Below are positions 27,307 through 40,225 of a DNA stretch of 64,000 bases, piece by piece. Below the pieces are notes generated by a model that was not told the DNA's origin, ran no database searches, and saw only the letters and a list, made by a program, of their open reading frames with translations. Made by a program: the position numbers and the translations under genes. Every line of letters begins with the position of its first letter. The stretch's first letter is position 1. Source of the stretch: Vanilla planifolia (taxonomy: Eukaryota > Streptophyta > Magnoliopsida > Asparagales > Orchidaceae); the NCBI GenBank assembly GCA_023846275.1, contig CM043870.1, forward strand, positions 3,037,527 to 3,101,526. The letters are read 5' to 3'.

Positions 27307-29240
27307 AAATCAAAAGAACCAAAATCATAAGAAAACTCGACAAAAACTTCAATTGCCATTAGGTTCTTTCATTAGATAAATAGGGGTTGTGCTTTATAAC
27401 ATCAATTATAATAATGATAATTTTAAAGATAAGTAAAAAAAAAGTCATTTATTAAGACAATTTGTTTGAAATAATTTGTTTTGAAACATATGCTCAATTT
27501 GTTATGAAAAATACATTATTCTGAATTAATTCTTAAATGAGTTGAAGAGATAAAAAGATTTGAAAAATTTTATATTAAATTTTATACTTTTTTATATTAC
27601 TTTTTTTTTCAAGACATGTTATGAAGAGTTATTAGATTTGCCAGAATAATTTGGGCAAAGATCTCCTTCTTTTGCTTGTCGATCTGGAGTATCTTCGGAA
27701 TCACATTGAAAGAATTTTACTCCTAAATGAAATCCAAAAACACTTGAAAAAAAATTGGTGACAAAATACAACATAGCATTATTATGATAGCCCTTATAAT
27801 TCTGAGATATTTTAATGAAAATGTTTTTTTCAAAAATAATTTAAAATATTAGAAATTAAATAATAAATATTTGAGCATAAAATATTAAGAAGAAATGCAT
27901 TATATTATTATATTCATTGGACCATATTATTATATCATAAATATCTATCATGTTCTATGGTGATGAGCCTTTATGATTTAGAAGCCTAATCTTTAAGCTA
28001 CAACATGCAAGCTGGTCCTTATATTCTATATATAAAGGCCATCACTTTTTAATACTTTTTTTTTTTTTTTTTTTGTTTTTTTTATTCTTTTAAATCCTTT
28101 TATCCACAACAAAAGTTACTTATTCTTTGCCTTTTTGAAGAGCTTGTATACCTTGTGTAATCATCTTTTAGTCTCTAATTTCATTTATTTATGTCATTAA
28201 TAACTTTTTAATACTTATTTTAAGATTTAATATGCTACCAATGATACAAATAAGATAAAATAAAATTAATAAGATTAAAATCATAAATATAAAATATGAA
28301 TTTACACAAAAATACAAAAAGTTCACTCAAATATAGTAATCTTATAAACATAAAAAAATATTAATGTCTTGTGATATTGGACAAAAATTTTTAATATTTT
28401 ACAAAGTAAAAAACTAAAAGATAATAATACATTTTTCTAGTGAACCTTTTTGTTCTTATTTTTTATTTATTTTATTTTATGATATATATATATATATTAT
28501 AAATAACACATATTAAATATATAAATTTTAAGATTAAAATTATCTTTATGCTTAGCCCATCATATCTATTATTATTTTTCTTAATTTTTTTAATTATTAT
28601 TATATTTTTTCAGACTTAAACGACTAATAAATATTATATTCTAGAAACTAACAAAGTTAGACTCTATATTTAATCTCAAATAATGATGATATATGAGTAT
28701 AATTTCGAATTATATATCAATAAATTGACCTTCATAATAATTATTTAGTTCAAAATATTTTAATCATTTTTTGGGTATAAAAGATAAGTAATAACTATGC
28801 AGACTATATTGGAATTGATTGACTGATAATAAAATCATACATTTTGAATTTTGTAAAGCTATACTTTAATTATAAAAAATTAAATAATAGATTTTAATAT
28901 ATTATATAAAATATATTTAATTAAATAATAAAAACAACTATTCAACTACATGTTTTAGATAAAGAAAACAACTTGTCATCAAACATTATTGATGGTCCCC
29001 AAACCGGTCAACCCCTTTGAGAAAGGTAGGCATCTCAGCACAATCCCTACTTTTTGAAGCTCTATCTCCAAAGACAAACGAACTCCACACGTCGAACATC
29101 CGATTCTAAATGGCATCAATGCCAAAATTCCCTTTCTTCTTCGCTTGAAGAGAATTTAAAATTTGATAAATTTTAATGAAAAAATGGTGAAAAATATGAT
29201 CTTGACGATGATAAAGGCAACTCCCTCGGTCCCTCGTTCT
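27307..29240. other. AT-rich intergenic DNA upstream of the YSL gene
   Basis: No gene is supported. The region includes a T-run near 28057-28074 and a short (AT)n tract at about 28482-28497. GC content rises from about 29000 toward the YSL leader. Confidence 0.5.
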
Positions 29241-29546
29241 CATTGCTCAATAAAAGTCGACAAAAGGGACGAATTGGAGAAGAAAGCGGTGGCGGCGGCG
29301 GTGGCTTAGAGTTTCTTCTTTTTCGACCATTCGGGACTTTAGTCGAGCACTTGTACTGCAGTTACCAGAGATTGTACTTGGCGCAGTACATCGTCGATCC
29401 CAACTCCCAACCACCGTTCCACACAATCCAGTGTATAAAGCTTGGTTATTGTCGATGGATCTCCTCACCGGAAGGCAAGCCTGGCGCAAAGCATTCGACG
29501 ATTCGGTGGAGTGAAACGTAAAACTTTTAAGGTTGGTTTCTCCGTC

Positions 29547-32267
29547 ATGGCTTGGAATCCAGGTAAGGTCTGCTTTTGAGGATCACCCAATGCCAACCGT
29601 GTAATTGCTGCTGAGAAGTGGGTGTTTTTGCAGGTAAACAAGAAGAGATTGGCCGCATCGAGATGGAGGAGAACATGGAGATGCAGGAGATCACGAGAGG
29701 AGAGGACTTGGAAGAGGCCGACGAGGTCAAAGCCTCCGATCTCAAGCAAACTTCTCGCTGGTCGGATCAGCTGACACTTCGAGGCGTCGTCACGAGCTTT
29801 ACCGTAGGGATCATGTTCAGTATCATCACGATGAAGCTAAATCTCACCACCGGCCTGGTGCCGACGCTCAACGTTTCGGCCGCTCTCGTCACCTTCCTCC
29901 TCCTCAGAACATGGAGCAAGGTCCTCCACAAAGCCGGCATCCTATCGAAGCCGCTCACCGCGCAGGAAACCACCGTGGCCCAGACTTGCGCCGTTTCCTC
30001 CTACACTATTGCTTACGGAGGTGCGAATTCCATGGCTTCTTTCTTCTTCTTCTTCTTCTTTTTCTTCTTCTTCTTCTTCTTCTTCTTCTTCTTCTTCTTC
30101 TTCTTCTTCTGTGGTCAAGTTGGTTGAATTTTTGATGCCACAGGCGGATTTGGGTCTTACTTGCTGGGGCTTAACAAGAAGACTTACGAGTTAGCTGGGG
30201 TGGATGTGGAGGGGAATGTGGCTGGGAGCTACAAAGAGCCAGGGATTGGTTGGATGATTGGGTTCTGTTTTCTTGTTAGCTTCGTGGGGATCTTCATCTT
30301 GGTTCCTCTCAGGAAGGTAATCTCCGATTCACTGAATCTTAGTGATACAAGTGAAAAAAAAAAAGTTAGTTTTTCTCTCAGGAACCCAAAACTGTGACCT
30401 TCAGATACTGATAATTGATTACAAATTACCTTACCCAAGCGGCACTGCAACTGCGGTCCTCATCAATGGCTTCCACACCTCCAAGGGAAACCAAATGGCT
30501 AGGTACTCTCCAACCCAACTCCTCCCAAAGAACCACCTTCTTCTTCCCCTGCATTTCTCAACTAATTTTCCGACGACCTCAGGAAGCAGCTGCGCGGCTT
30601 CACGCAGTTCTTCACTCTGAGCTTTCTTTGGAGTTTTTTCCAATGGTTCTTCTCAGGAGGAGAAGCATGTGGCTTCGCCCACTTCCCCACCTTCGGCCTT
30701 GCAGCTTACAGAAACACGTAACCTCTGTTCCATTTGTTGGTTTCATGGAGTGTTGGATGCCTTGTCTTGTGGGTTTTGAACGCCTCTTTCTTTTGCACTG
30801 CAGCTTCTTCTTCGACTTCAGCCTGACCTATGTTGGAGCAGGGATGATCTGCTCCCACATTGTGAACATTTCTCTGATTCTTGGAGCTGTGCTTTCATGG
30901 GGAGTCATGTGGCCATTGATCAAGGGTCTTAATGGAGAGTGGTTCCCGGCCAATGTCCCTCTAAGCAGCATGAAAAGCTTGCAGGGATACAAGGTATCAT
31001 GGAAGTTTGATACCAACCATTTCATTTGCTTTCCTGTGCTTATATCAATCTGACAACTCACAGGTTTTCATTTCTATTGCTCTCATTCTTGGAGATGGCC
31101 TCTACAACTTCACCAAGATCATGGTCATCTCCTTGAGAAGTATGCATTCAAGATACAGGCAAAAGAAGTACAAAAAAGGTAAACTAAACAAGCTCACTAA
31201 CCCTTTCAACTTCAGAGAGATCTTTCGTTTGTTGGGTGACATCAAACCAAACACAGATAAAAATGTCACTAAACCAAACGTCCTTCTAATCTTTATTTCT
31301 TTTTTCAATTCTCTCTAATGTAGAAATCACAGACGACATGCTGAAGCTTGATGACCAACAAAGAAATGAGCTTTTTGCCAGAGAAACCATACCATCTTGG
31401 CTTGCCTACACAAGCTATGCTGCCTTCACCATAGTTTCCACCATTGCCATCCCCCACATCTTCCCACAGGTGAAATGGTACCACGTCTTCATCGCCTACT
31501 TCTTCGCTCTGGTCCTCGGATTCTGCAACGCCTACGGCACGGGTCTTACCGACATGAACATGGCCTACAACTACGGCAAGGTGGCTCTCTTCCTTGTTGC
31601 AGCGTGGGCAGGGAGGGACTCGGGCGTTGTCGCCGGTCTGGTTGTGTGCGGTGTGGTGAAGTCCGTCGTCTACACGTCGGCCGACTTGATGCATGACTTC
31701 AAGACTGGGCATCTCACCCTCACCTCCCCGAGAGCGATGCTTGTAAGTCAGGCGATCGGGATGGCAATGGGGTGTGTTGTTGGTCCCCTCACCTTCTTCC
31801 TCTTCTACAAATCCTTTGAGGTGGGCGATCCAGAGGGGGCCTTCAAGGCGCCCTTCGCCTTGGTGTACCGGAACATGGCGATTCTGGGGGTGGAGGGCTT
31901 GTCTGCCCTGCCTAGACATTGCTTGCAGCTCTGCTGTGGGTTCTTTGGCTTTGCTGTGGCAGCCAATGTGGTGAAGGATGTGCTTCCTGGTAGATCAGGC
32001 AAATGGGTGCCTCTTCCCATGGCAATGGCGGTTCCTTTTCTTGTTGGTGCAAATTTTGCAGTGGACATGTTTCTGGGAAGTGTAGTGGTGTTTGTATGGC
32101 ATAAGATGGATGCCAAGAAGGCAACTCTCATGATACCTGCCATTGCTTCTGGGTTGATCTGTGGAGATGGACTTTGGGTCTTTCCTTCATCTCTGCTTGC
32201 TTTGTTCAAGGTTCAGCCACCCATTTGCATGATGTTTGTGGGTCCTCGGAGCAATGGGAAGTTATGA
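29547..32267 (+). CDS. Yellow stripe-like (YSL) metal-nicotianamine transporter
   Basis: Eight exons join in frame: 29547-29562, 29634-30020, 30144-30316, 30405-30502, 30583-30717, 30804-30993, 31064-31178 and 31324-32267, giving 685 aa. Family hallmarks are [24 protein letters not shown] near the N-terminus, [66 protein letters not shown] and [25 protein letters not shown], with many membrane helices. Known YSL proteins move iron, zinc or copper bound to nicotianamine or phytosiderophores across plasma or internal membranes. The substrate here is unknown. The first coding exon has only 16 bases (ATGGCTTGGAATCCAG), so the ATG at 29663 in exon 2, which would give 670 aa, is a credible alternative start. 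Intron 2 is mostly a TTC repeat. Confidence 0.93.
30037..30110 (+). repeat. (TTC)n microsatellite in YSL intron 2
   Basis: About 24 TTC units with one interruption fill most of a 123-bp intron and end about 30 bases before its acceptor. The tract acts as a long polypyrimidine stretch and is likely to vary in length. The Ser-, Phe- or Leu-rich open frames it creates are not genes. Confidence 0.95.
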
Positions 32268-34656
32268 TTTGTTGAAGAGGAAGAGAAACACGAAGAGAAG
32301 GGTGAGTTCAGGATGTGTTTCTTGGGGTCATTTTGATGAGGCTTATATCAGAGAGTATGTGGAAGAGATGTTAAGTGTTTACCTTCATGGGGTCATCTAT
32401 TTATGAAGGTGTCTTGAATCATCTCTTGAGGTTTGCTTTTAGAGGATTTGTTGTTATTAAACAAGAATGTTTTTTTAATGTCTTTAAAAAGATTTTTTTT
32501 AAGATAAATAATCTAAGTTGAAAGAAAATTTTATTAAGTTTATTTGGCATGATTTTTAATGAAAATTTTCATAAATCTAATTTCCTTTTAAATAACTCAA
32601 AAAAGATAACATCAAAACAATGCGTTGTAGAGAAGTTTCACAACTTTGAAAGAAAAATATTTGTCGCATTGTTTGCACAAGACCATCTCATACAATTTGT
32701 GCTAATGATCAATAGATTACATTGGGCTATCTGCCTAGTTTGATTGTGGTTAATAATATTGTACAACTAGCATATCTGATAAATCATCGAATCTAAACAT
32801 TGATTTACATTAATCCATATGATAACCAGCCAATCTGTGACAAAGGTTATCAAATAATTCTTAAAGTATAATCGGAATATGTCATAATGAGTACAACGTA
32901 TTCAAATGTTTTAAATACAGAACATTGAATATTTAAGATGTCATACATCAGTCGTTTAAGGCTTGAGGATTAAACTTCAATGAACAAGAAATAGTGGATG
33001 AAAATTATCATCTTTATCTAATAAATATAATCCTTTACATGTTATCAAATCCATCTTTTGATGAATGTTAGATGAAGTGGAACGGAGCAATCAAAAGGTA
33101 CCTCTTGGGAGAAATCAACTCGTCGTGCTTCTGGCCTCATGATAAAATATAAAAAAGTACCCTCTAAAGCTATTATGAATTTTGAGAATGATGATTGTAA
33201 CTCCAAAATGACTTCAATTAAAAATATTCCTCAAAAAATCCCTCAATCAAATAGGATAAGCATAGAACATTCGTCTAATGTTTGATCATCATCTTTAATA
33301 CAATTTAAAGCAAAGCTATCACAACTAACACTATTAAAAAATCTAATACTAGAAAAACCATTTGAAGATAGAATCTCTTCAAATGGAATATTTATCAACC
33401 TAATTGAACCTTTCTCTAGATACAGTAGGAATAGAAGCAAAAATTGATTGGTAGCTATAAGCATATGAAGATAAAAAAAAAAATACACTTATCATTCTTT
33501 TGTACTTGCACTTAACAAGTTTTTAAATAAAGAAATATAAGAATAAATTATTTCATATTAAAACAAAAAATAAATTTAATGAGTGATTTATATAAACATA
33601 TTATGACCTTCTGATATTTAGATAACTTTGAAAAATAAAAACTATGATATTATTATAAGACAATAGATAATATATTAACATCTTAGGTCAAGTCATGACA
33701 ATAATATACAATAATTTTCACAAATCCAACCTTATTTTTCACAAAAGTTAAAATGTCATTTTGATGTTCGCATAGATCGATCTAATTACAACTCCTCACA
33801 TCACGTTCTAAGTACTCATCATTTAGATCCCATAATTACTGATGTTATCTACAATTCACTTTCATGACCCAAGTCATGTGTAGTATCATGAACGACTCAT
33901 TGATTTTTCAAGTTGTGCAGATTCAATGTTGTCATGCTTAAAGAAGTTTTCTAATATTACAATTTCAATTTTTGAAAAATATATTTTAGATGAATAGTAA
34001 TGATCTTTTATAGTCATAAAGTCAAGTCACTTTCTTCCTCAAGGATCTCCTTCCCCAGACCACATGTTTGTGATATGTTAAGGGCCTCAAGGCAACACAA
34101 CCAAAAAGATGTGTTCTATATATCTTAAAGGCAGGAGAAATGAGATAACAAAACTGGTGTTTTCATATGTTCAAGTACATGATATCTTCCTAACTGTATG
34201 AATAAACTGGTTATCATTGTTGAACTGTGTTGCGCAACAATGATTAACATTTAGATTAAAAAGAAAACCCTAAAGAATTAAACTGACTTGTCCATTTCCA
34301 AGTCAGTAGTTTAGTTTGCATGGACTTGGCTCCAAATCACACCCAGAGCTCATTCCATTTAACATTTCCTCTGACCCATTACATGGCACAAAACAATATT
34401 TAAACAATATGTTTCTCCCATCACTCCAATTGGCATGAAATGGGTTACAGAAATTAAGGGAGAAACATTCCAGCTAAACCTCCAATAAACTTGACTCTAC
34501 ACATTCCAGTGACTTATCACAGAATGTCTGCTTCCTCGGCCAGAATCAACATGACAACAAGAACAGATTGGCATTTTGTCTGAACATATGTGCCCTCGGG
34601 GGAAGAAGAAGAAGAAAAAAACAGAAGAATAATGTGAAAGAAATCTGAAGGAATAA
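32268..34656. other. Convergent intergenic DNA between YSL and TBC genes
   Basis: The two flanking genes point toward each other, so this stretch should hold both 3' UTRs. It is AT-rich in the middle. A short minus-strand frame at 33243-33488 has no motif. No gene is supported. Confidence 0.5.
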
Positions 34657-37600
34657 TTAGATCTTCCCATGGAGAGTCACCACCAGATCATGGGCATCAT
34701 CCAAGAGTCTCCAAACATCAAGCTGGCCTGCCATATTATTGCATTCCTTGATGATCTCATCCATGCTCTTATACCTCTCTATGATCAGTTTCCTCCTCTG
34801 CAGAACACAAGCAGCAATGGCATAAAGCAGAAGGTCATCCGTAGGTGGTGCTCGCAGCCTCGTTTTGCCGCCTCTGACCGACCTCCCAATCCCTGCACGT
34901 ATTGCAGCCTGGTCGGCCCACAGCACCTCCCACAGACATGTGGTCTGCTCGAAGGTGAGCTCTCTTCTGAACAGCACGACCACCATCCTGTATACAAAGA
35001 AGCAGTCCTCTGCCTGAAGCTTCTCAAGGTGACGATAGAGATGTGCGTCCTTGGACCGAATTATGCGAGACACGATGGCCAGCTGCCTCCGGATGCCAAA
35101 CTCGTCAAGCCGAAAGTTGTGCCGCGCTTTCCTCATGAAACCCACGAAGCACCAAAATGCCTCGTAGTCATTGCTCATCACAGCCAAAATTGGCGACAAG
35201 AGATCACTCATCCCTTGGCAATAGCCTATCTCTGGGTCGTAGATAGCATATGCCTCGAGCAATGCAACGAGACGAGAGGCATGGTATGTCATGTAAGGAT
35301 CAAGGTGGTCATAGTCCTTCAATCCGACAACTTTTGCATACCGTTTTGCAACTTCCTCGGAGATGCCAGCTTTGTTTGGGGAGTGGATGACCCAATCCCC
35401 ATCAGCTCGAATTGCATCAAGTCGGATTATACGCTGCCATGTCGCGAAGTCTTCCACAGTGCAGTTCGAAACTCCAGTTCTGAGGGAACCACAATTGATG
35501 AGCTTGGGATCGAGTCCTGCAACTCTTCTGAGCACTTCTTTGGGCGACTCGGAATAACCAGTTTCTGCTAAGAAAGTGTCTAAATCAATGATTCCGCTGT
35601 AATCTTCTTCATCTTCCCCATCCGAATAACATGAGCCAGAATCAGGGGTTCGATCGTAAACTGGTCGGTTGTCATAGCCATTGCTTTCCATAAAAAGTGA
35701 GAACCTTGCATTATCTCCTTCAAAGCCTTTAGGAGAGCAAGAATCCTCATTAAGGTTATGGAATACTTCACTGTATATCCTATCAAGTGTAACAAGAGCA
35801 CTCCCCTGACAACAATGGTTTGATAGCAGGCGGCATTGCCTTCTCAAGTTCTCATATTCTTTCCTGTGATAAGAAAAAAGAGTCATGGTTTTCAACTACA
35901 ACTAAATCACTCACATTATTTTTTCATAATCTTTAACTAACAAAAGCCCATTTCAACACTTTGTCTAGTAAATTATGTAACTAAAAGATGAAATTTACCT
36001 AATATGCTAGTAAACAAAAGAAATGCAGGGAAAAGAAACTAATTCAAGTACCTTTTCCTCACTCTAACTGCATTCCTCTCCAACTCCGTACTGTTCAGAT
36101 CATATCTGCATGACAGAACAATAAAAATAAGAACCTTTATCACTGTTGGAAACAAGTTTAAGTTCAATATGTACATAGAAGAAATAAATCTTGAAATATG
36201 ATGGTATGCAACGAGTTGGTTGAAATGGGTGGTTAGTTTATCATGTTTTCAATTTCACTAACCTAAAATCTACATAGGCCAATTGAAGCCATATAGACTA
36301 TTAAATAGAATTCAAAATCCCAATTTGCAGTAGAAAGGAAGGAAATAGAAGCTGTTGATGCAGTGAACTTTGCAATTCATAAGGATATGAAACATGGATG
36401 ACTCCAAACCATCATGTCCATATTGAATACATCCTAAATATCAATAGAGCTTCATATGAACACGCTTGCTATGTGTGTTTCAAACTTCTTGTCTACCCAA
36501 GTTCACTCGTATCATAATTTATACAATTGTGTGAATGAAAATAAAGCTCTCAAATGCCAAGTTTTATGTGGCATGTGATGAATTAGCAAAAGCTACTATA
36601 GTCAACTCATTAAACACTAATCAACAGTATATTTTTCAAACACAACTTTTTAGAATCACTTAAAAATAATATTTTTTAAATTTACGTTTGATTAATCGAG
36701 TTCATATTCAGTAATAATTATCAAATATAACATTAATAAGAGTTTCATTGTACTAATGTAGTTAGCAAACAAAAGACATGCTAATAATGTCAATTGCAAA
36801 CTATTGTTGACAGCAAGAAAGGAAGTAAACTGATGTGCACAAGCAAAAAGAAGTCGATACAAGGCCAAAGGTATGATTTCTTACACTCCAAGGAGGAAAG
36901 GCCAAACATCAGCCCTAATGCTTGGATCAATCCCCTGAACAAAAAACAAAAAAGTTAAGCAACAACAAATAAATCAATGGATATTAACTGAAAGAACAAA
37001 ACTGGATGTTATAAATGCCAGATATATTTCAGATTCAAAACAATTGCTTACCATGCTTCTTGCTTTTTTCAAAAACTTGATCCCACCATCACGCAGCTTT
37101 CCATCTGCTGTAAATAAGCTATTCCAATACCGTCGAGAAAGCACCCGGTTTCTTTTCCTTATTGCCCATGGTGATCTGAGAATACCACTGAAAAGTACAA
37201 CAAACAATTTTGTAAGATCATAAAACTAGCAAATGTTTATGAACAGATATATCTTCGCTCCTATGGAACATAAGAAGTGATCACAAAGATCAAGCTGGTA
37301 GAATAGAAAGACTGAAGAAACTAGCCAATAAATTGGAAAAATACAGAACAATTCCATGCCACCCAACCAAAGAATCATTCTTGATATATACAAATATTAA
37401 TGAAAAAATAAAAATGAGGCTCAATACCAATATTTGGAAATGCAGTTCGTTAGGCGGCCAAGTAGCCAGATCTCCCAAAAATAACAACTCAACTGGATAA
37501 TTTGCTAAATTTCAGATTTTTCAGTGATGTAAAATTAGTGTGCAATTAGCATTCAGGAATTTATCACCACAGATGAATTCAAGAGAAATTAAGGATAGAA

Positions 37601-38008
37601 TCAAATCCGAGCAGCTGCACAACGAGGCCATAAGGAATTGACGGAGATCTATCTAAAAAAATTTTGAAGGGGAAAACTAGCAAAAAAAAAATCTTCGCCC
37701 CTACAAGTCACATTCAAGGATGGACGAGAAGCGGATAAAACTGCAGTAGTCGTCATGGCCGAAGACTGCGTAAGCCGTCGGTCCACCACAGCCCTAAAAC
37801 CATCGATCATCCCGCAAATGAACGGGCCTGCGGCCCAGACAAAAATCGAGAAAAAAGAACTCGCAAAACACCGAGAACCAAAAACTCACCGATCGGTAAC
37901 TGGGGACGAAGCAAACACGAGAAGCGATCGCAAGTGAATCCACGACAAGGCAGGAGAAGACGAGACACGATTCACGGTGGAGGTGTTGGATCGCCTCAAC
38001 GCTTTCAT
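34657..38008 (-). CDS. TBC-domain Rab GTPase-activating protein, plant GYP7/TBC type
   Basis: Five exons on the minus strand join in frame: 38008-37890, 37187-37052, 36934-36885, 36105-36052 and 35863-34657, giving 521 aa. The short exon 1 encodes MKALRRSNTSTVNRVSSSPA and, further on, SWIHLRSLLVFASSP. It ends at a strong donor gtgagt, and this wording fits the plant homologues I know. GIDPSIRADVWPFLLGVYD near residue 86 opens the TBC domain. An acidic insert lies at about 185-210. The catalytic dual-finger motifs are present: IRLDAIR near residues 266-272 (arginine finger) and YCQ near 334-336 (glutamine finger). Known TBC proteins speed GTP hydrolysis by Rab GTPases in vesicle traffic, and the Rab partner is unknown. 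All catalytic residues are intact. Confidence 0.93.
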
Positions 38009-38260
38009 CTATCGTCACTTCCGCCGCCAAATCGGCATGCCACTGCCAGATCCCACCGGCGACCGCGACCTCCAAACCAAATTCCACCTCCCGGATATCT
38101 CTCCCCCTCCACCACCACAAAGGGTCCTCTCCTCCACTGGTGTCCAAGTGAATCTGGCCGGCACGCGGTTTCTCGTCTTCTCTCTCCTTCCTCTATTCTT
38201 CTACTTCGTCTCGTCTCCAGTAAAGTAAAGAAAAGAAAGCAGTTCTCACACCCATGACAT
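38009..38260 (-). promoter_or_regulatory. 5' UTR and proximal promoter of the TBC gene
   Basis: This GC-richer stretch immediately precedes the TBC start codon on the minus strand. A long minus-strand frame crosses both the leader and exon 1, but it is out of frame with the TBC protein. The transcription start cannot be fixed. Confidence 0.4.
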
Positions 38261-39780
38261 GTGACCTAAATAACGCCCATGTTTCCATCCGAGAGGAGCG
38301 AGCCTCAAGATGGTCGGAGATGACGTGGCAGTGAAATATGCCCAGATATCGGATCGGATATAGTTTAAAAGCGTCTCCTTAATTATATCCGACCCGAATA
38401 AAATAAACGTGCCAATTACCCAATACGCCTTGCATACACGTGGACTTCCTGACGCATATAAGCCGTCCGTTCGCTAAACTTTAAAAAACTCGTAGATAGT
38501 AGTTTCGGAAGTACGGAATGTGAATTTTTTTCTATTAAAATAAATAATTTTTTATTTTATTATTTAAATTCTCTTTGAAGTTTTTCTGCCTTATAGGCGA
38601 AGTATCATGCTTGCGGATTTGAACAAGTCAGCATAAATTCCATCATTTTTTTATTAAAAATAATAAAGAGACAATAATGATATTTAAAAAACACTATATT
38701 ATAATTTTTAATAAAAATAATAATAAAAAAATATTATTGTCGATCTCCCATTACCGAACCAGTTGTTGCCTTGCAAAGGGCCAGAGTGAATGAATGCATC
38801 ATAATTAATTTTTTTTTGGCCATTACACTTGACTTATCATGAGTAAAATAATTGAATAATTTGTTGAATAAATAGAATGATAATTAATAAAGAGTTCAGT
38901 TTTAAAATTTTAAAATAAAAAAAATAAGTTATAAAAAGTGTTTTTAAAATATAATCCACAAATTAACAAATTTTTATAAAAAAATAAAGTTACATTAAGA
39001 CAACATATCACCATTATTATTTTAAATAATATCATTAATAAGATTATTGTAAAATATCTTGCACTATTCATAAAGATATTTATACATGATATTTGATGAG
39101 AAACTTGGCTATAATAAATTATAAAAGTTTATTATAATTGCATATTTAAAGAATTTAATTATAGATAATTATAGATCTTTATTGTAATTGAGAGAGTCTT
39201 AATTTGATATTTAGTTTACTCGTTGTTAGTAATTGATATTAGATTAAGGGATTAGGGATTGAAGGTTTGTTGCCAAATGATTTTGAGTCTTAAAAATTTT
39301 GGTTAAGTTCTCGAAAGATTGGATATGTATTATAAAATGGAAGAATGTATTGAACAATCAAATTGAAATTAAAAATAATATTATAAGAGATTTATGTATG
39401 TCAACTCTTCGTAGACTAAGTTTATCTAACAATGATCATAAATATATCTTCATTAGTCATCAACTCTTCATCTTAGATTTTATGTGAGATGCAAAGAATT
39501 ATTAGTTAATTATGATATAATGAGACACGTTAAAATATAGACCATGAGTTATATCGACTATTCTTGAAAAACAATTCTTTTAATCACAACCAACATGAAT
39601 TGTTGTTTATTTTCAAACTAAGTGCCCAATGTATTGATTTCTCAATCCAATTTCAATGTAACTTCTTATATTGGTTTATTTCCATCAGTGGTTCTTAAGA
39701 CCTTCTATTCAACTTGATGTTCACATGAAATTTGCATTGAAACAAGAGTTTGATAATAATCTACTCCTTTGATCTTTATT
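38261..39780. other. AT-rich intergenic DNA
   Basis: No gene is supported. Composition falls to strongly AT-rich from about 38520 onward, and open frames are short and without motifs. Confidence 0.5.
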
Positions 39781-39782
39781 AA

Positions 39783-40225
39783 TGAAAATAATTTCAGGAC
39801 TGATCCTGAGAATATAACCTAGTCATAGCTTACCAATGCAACCATTGTTGGTAAAAAGTTTCATGAGATTGATCAACGGACAATTCCCAAAGGGTCTTTT
39901 CTTTATAAAATTTTTTCAAGATGGATGATAGAATCAAATCCTAAGAAGTATAACTTGACTTTAGAGTTTTCATTGTTAAAATTTTTTCCTAAATAGATAT
40001 TATGGTTAGATCATAACAAATACTTAAAAGGCATTTGTTATAAAAATGTTTTTCTAAGATGGGTTTTAGACTAAGTCTTAATCATAGGATGTCTTCTATG
40101 CATTTGTTGTCAAAATAGTATTTGAGATAGAACACATGATTAAGGTTTGATTATAACTTATTTTTAAGATTTTTATTGTTAAAAATAATTTTTGAGACAT
40201 ATATCAGAGCCAAAATTCAATTGGC
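39783..40225. repeat. Decayed minisatellite, about 65-70-bp unit, about seven copies
   Basis: A pattern of (c)attgttaaaa-(t)n, then gatt/gatgg and a middle part like aatcataa or agtcatag, recurs with starts near 39783, 39851, 39906, 39977, 40041, 40109 and 40173. Units share order and spacing but differ widely in sequence, so this is an old array. No coding function is visible. Confidence 0.6.

Noticed and set aside
30009..30194. Ser-rich and Leu-rich frames near 30.0-30.1 kb
   Set aside because: They are translations of the (TTC)n repeat inside YSL intron 2.
34669..35571. 300-codon plus-strand frame opposite the TBC gene
   Set aside because: It is antisense to the last TBC exon, which has clear catalytic motifs. 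No motif or splice support exists on the plus strand.
37794..38147. 117-codon minus-strand open frame over the TBC first exon
   Set aside because: It is out of frame with the TBC exons. The frame starting at 38008 (MKALRR) runs through the gtgagt donor and joins exon 2 correctly, so this longer frame is a shadow.
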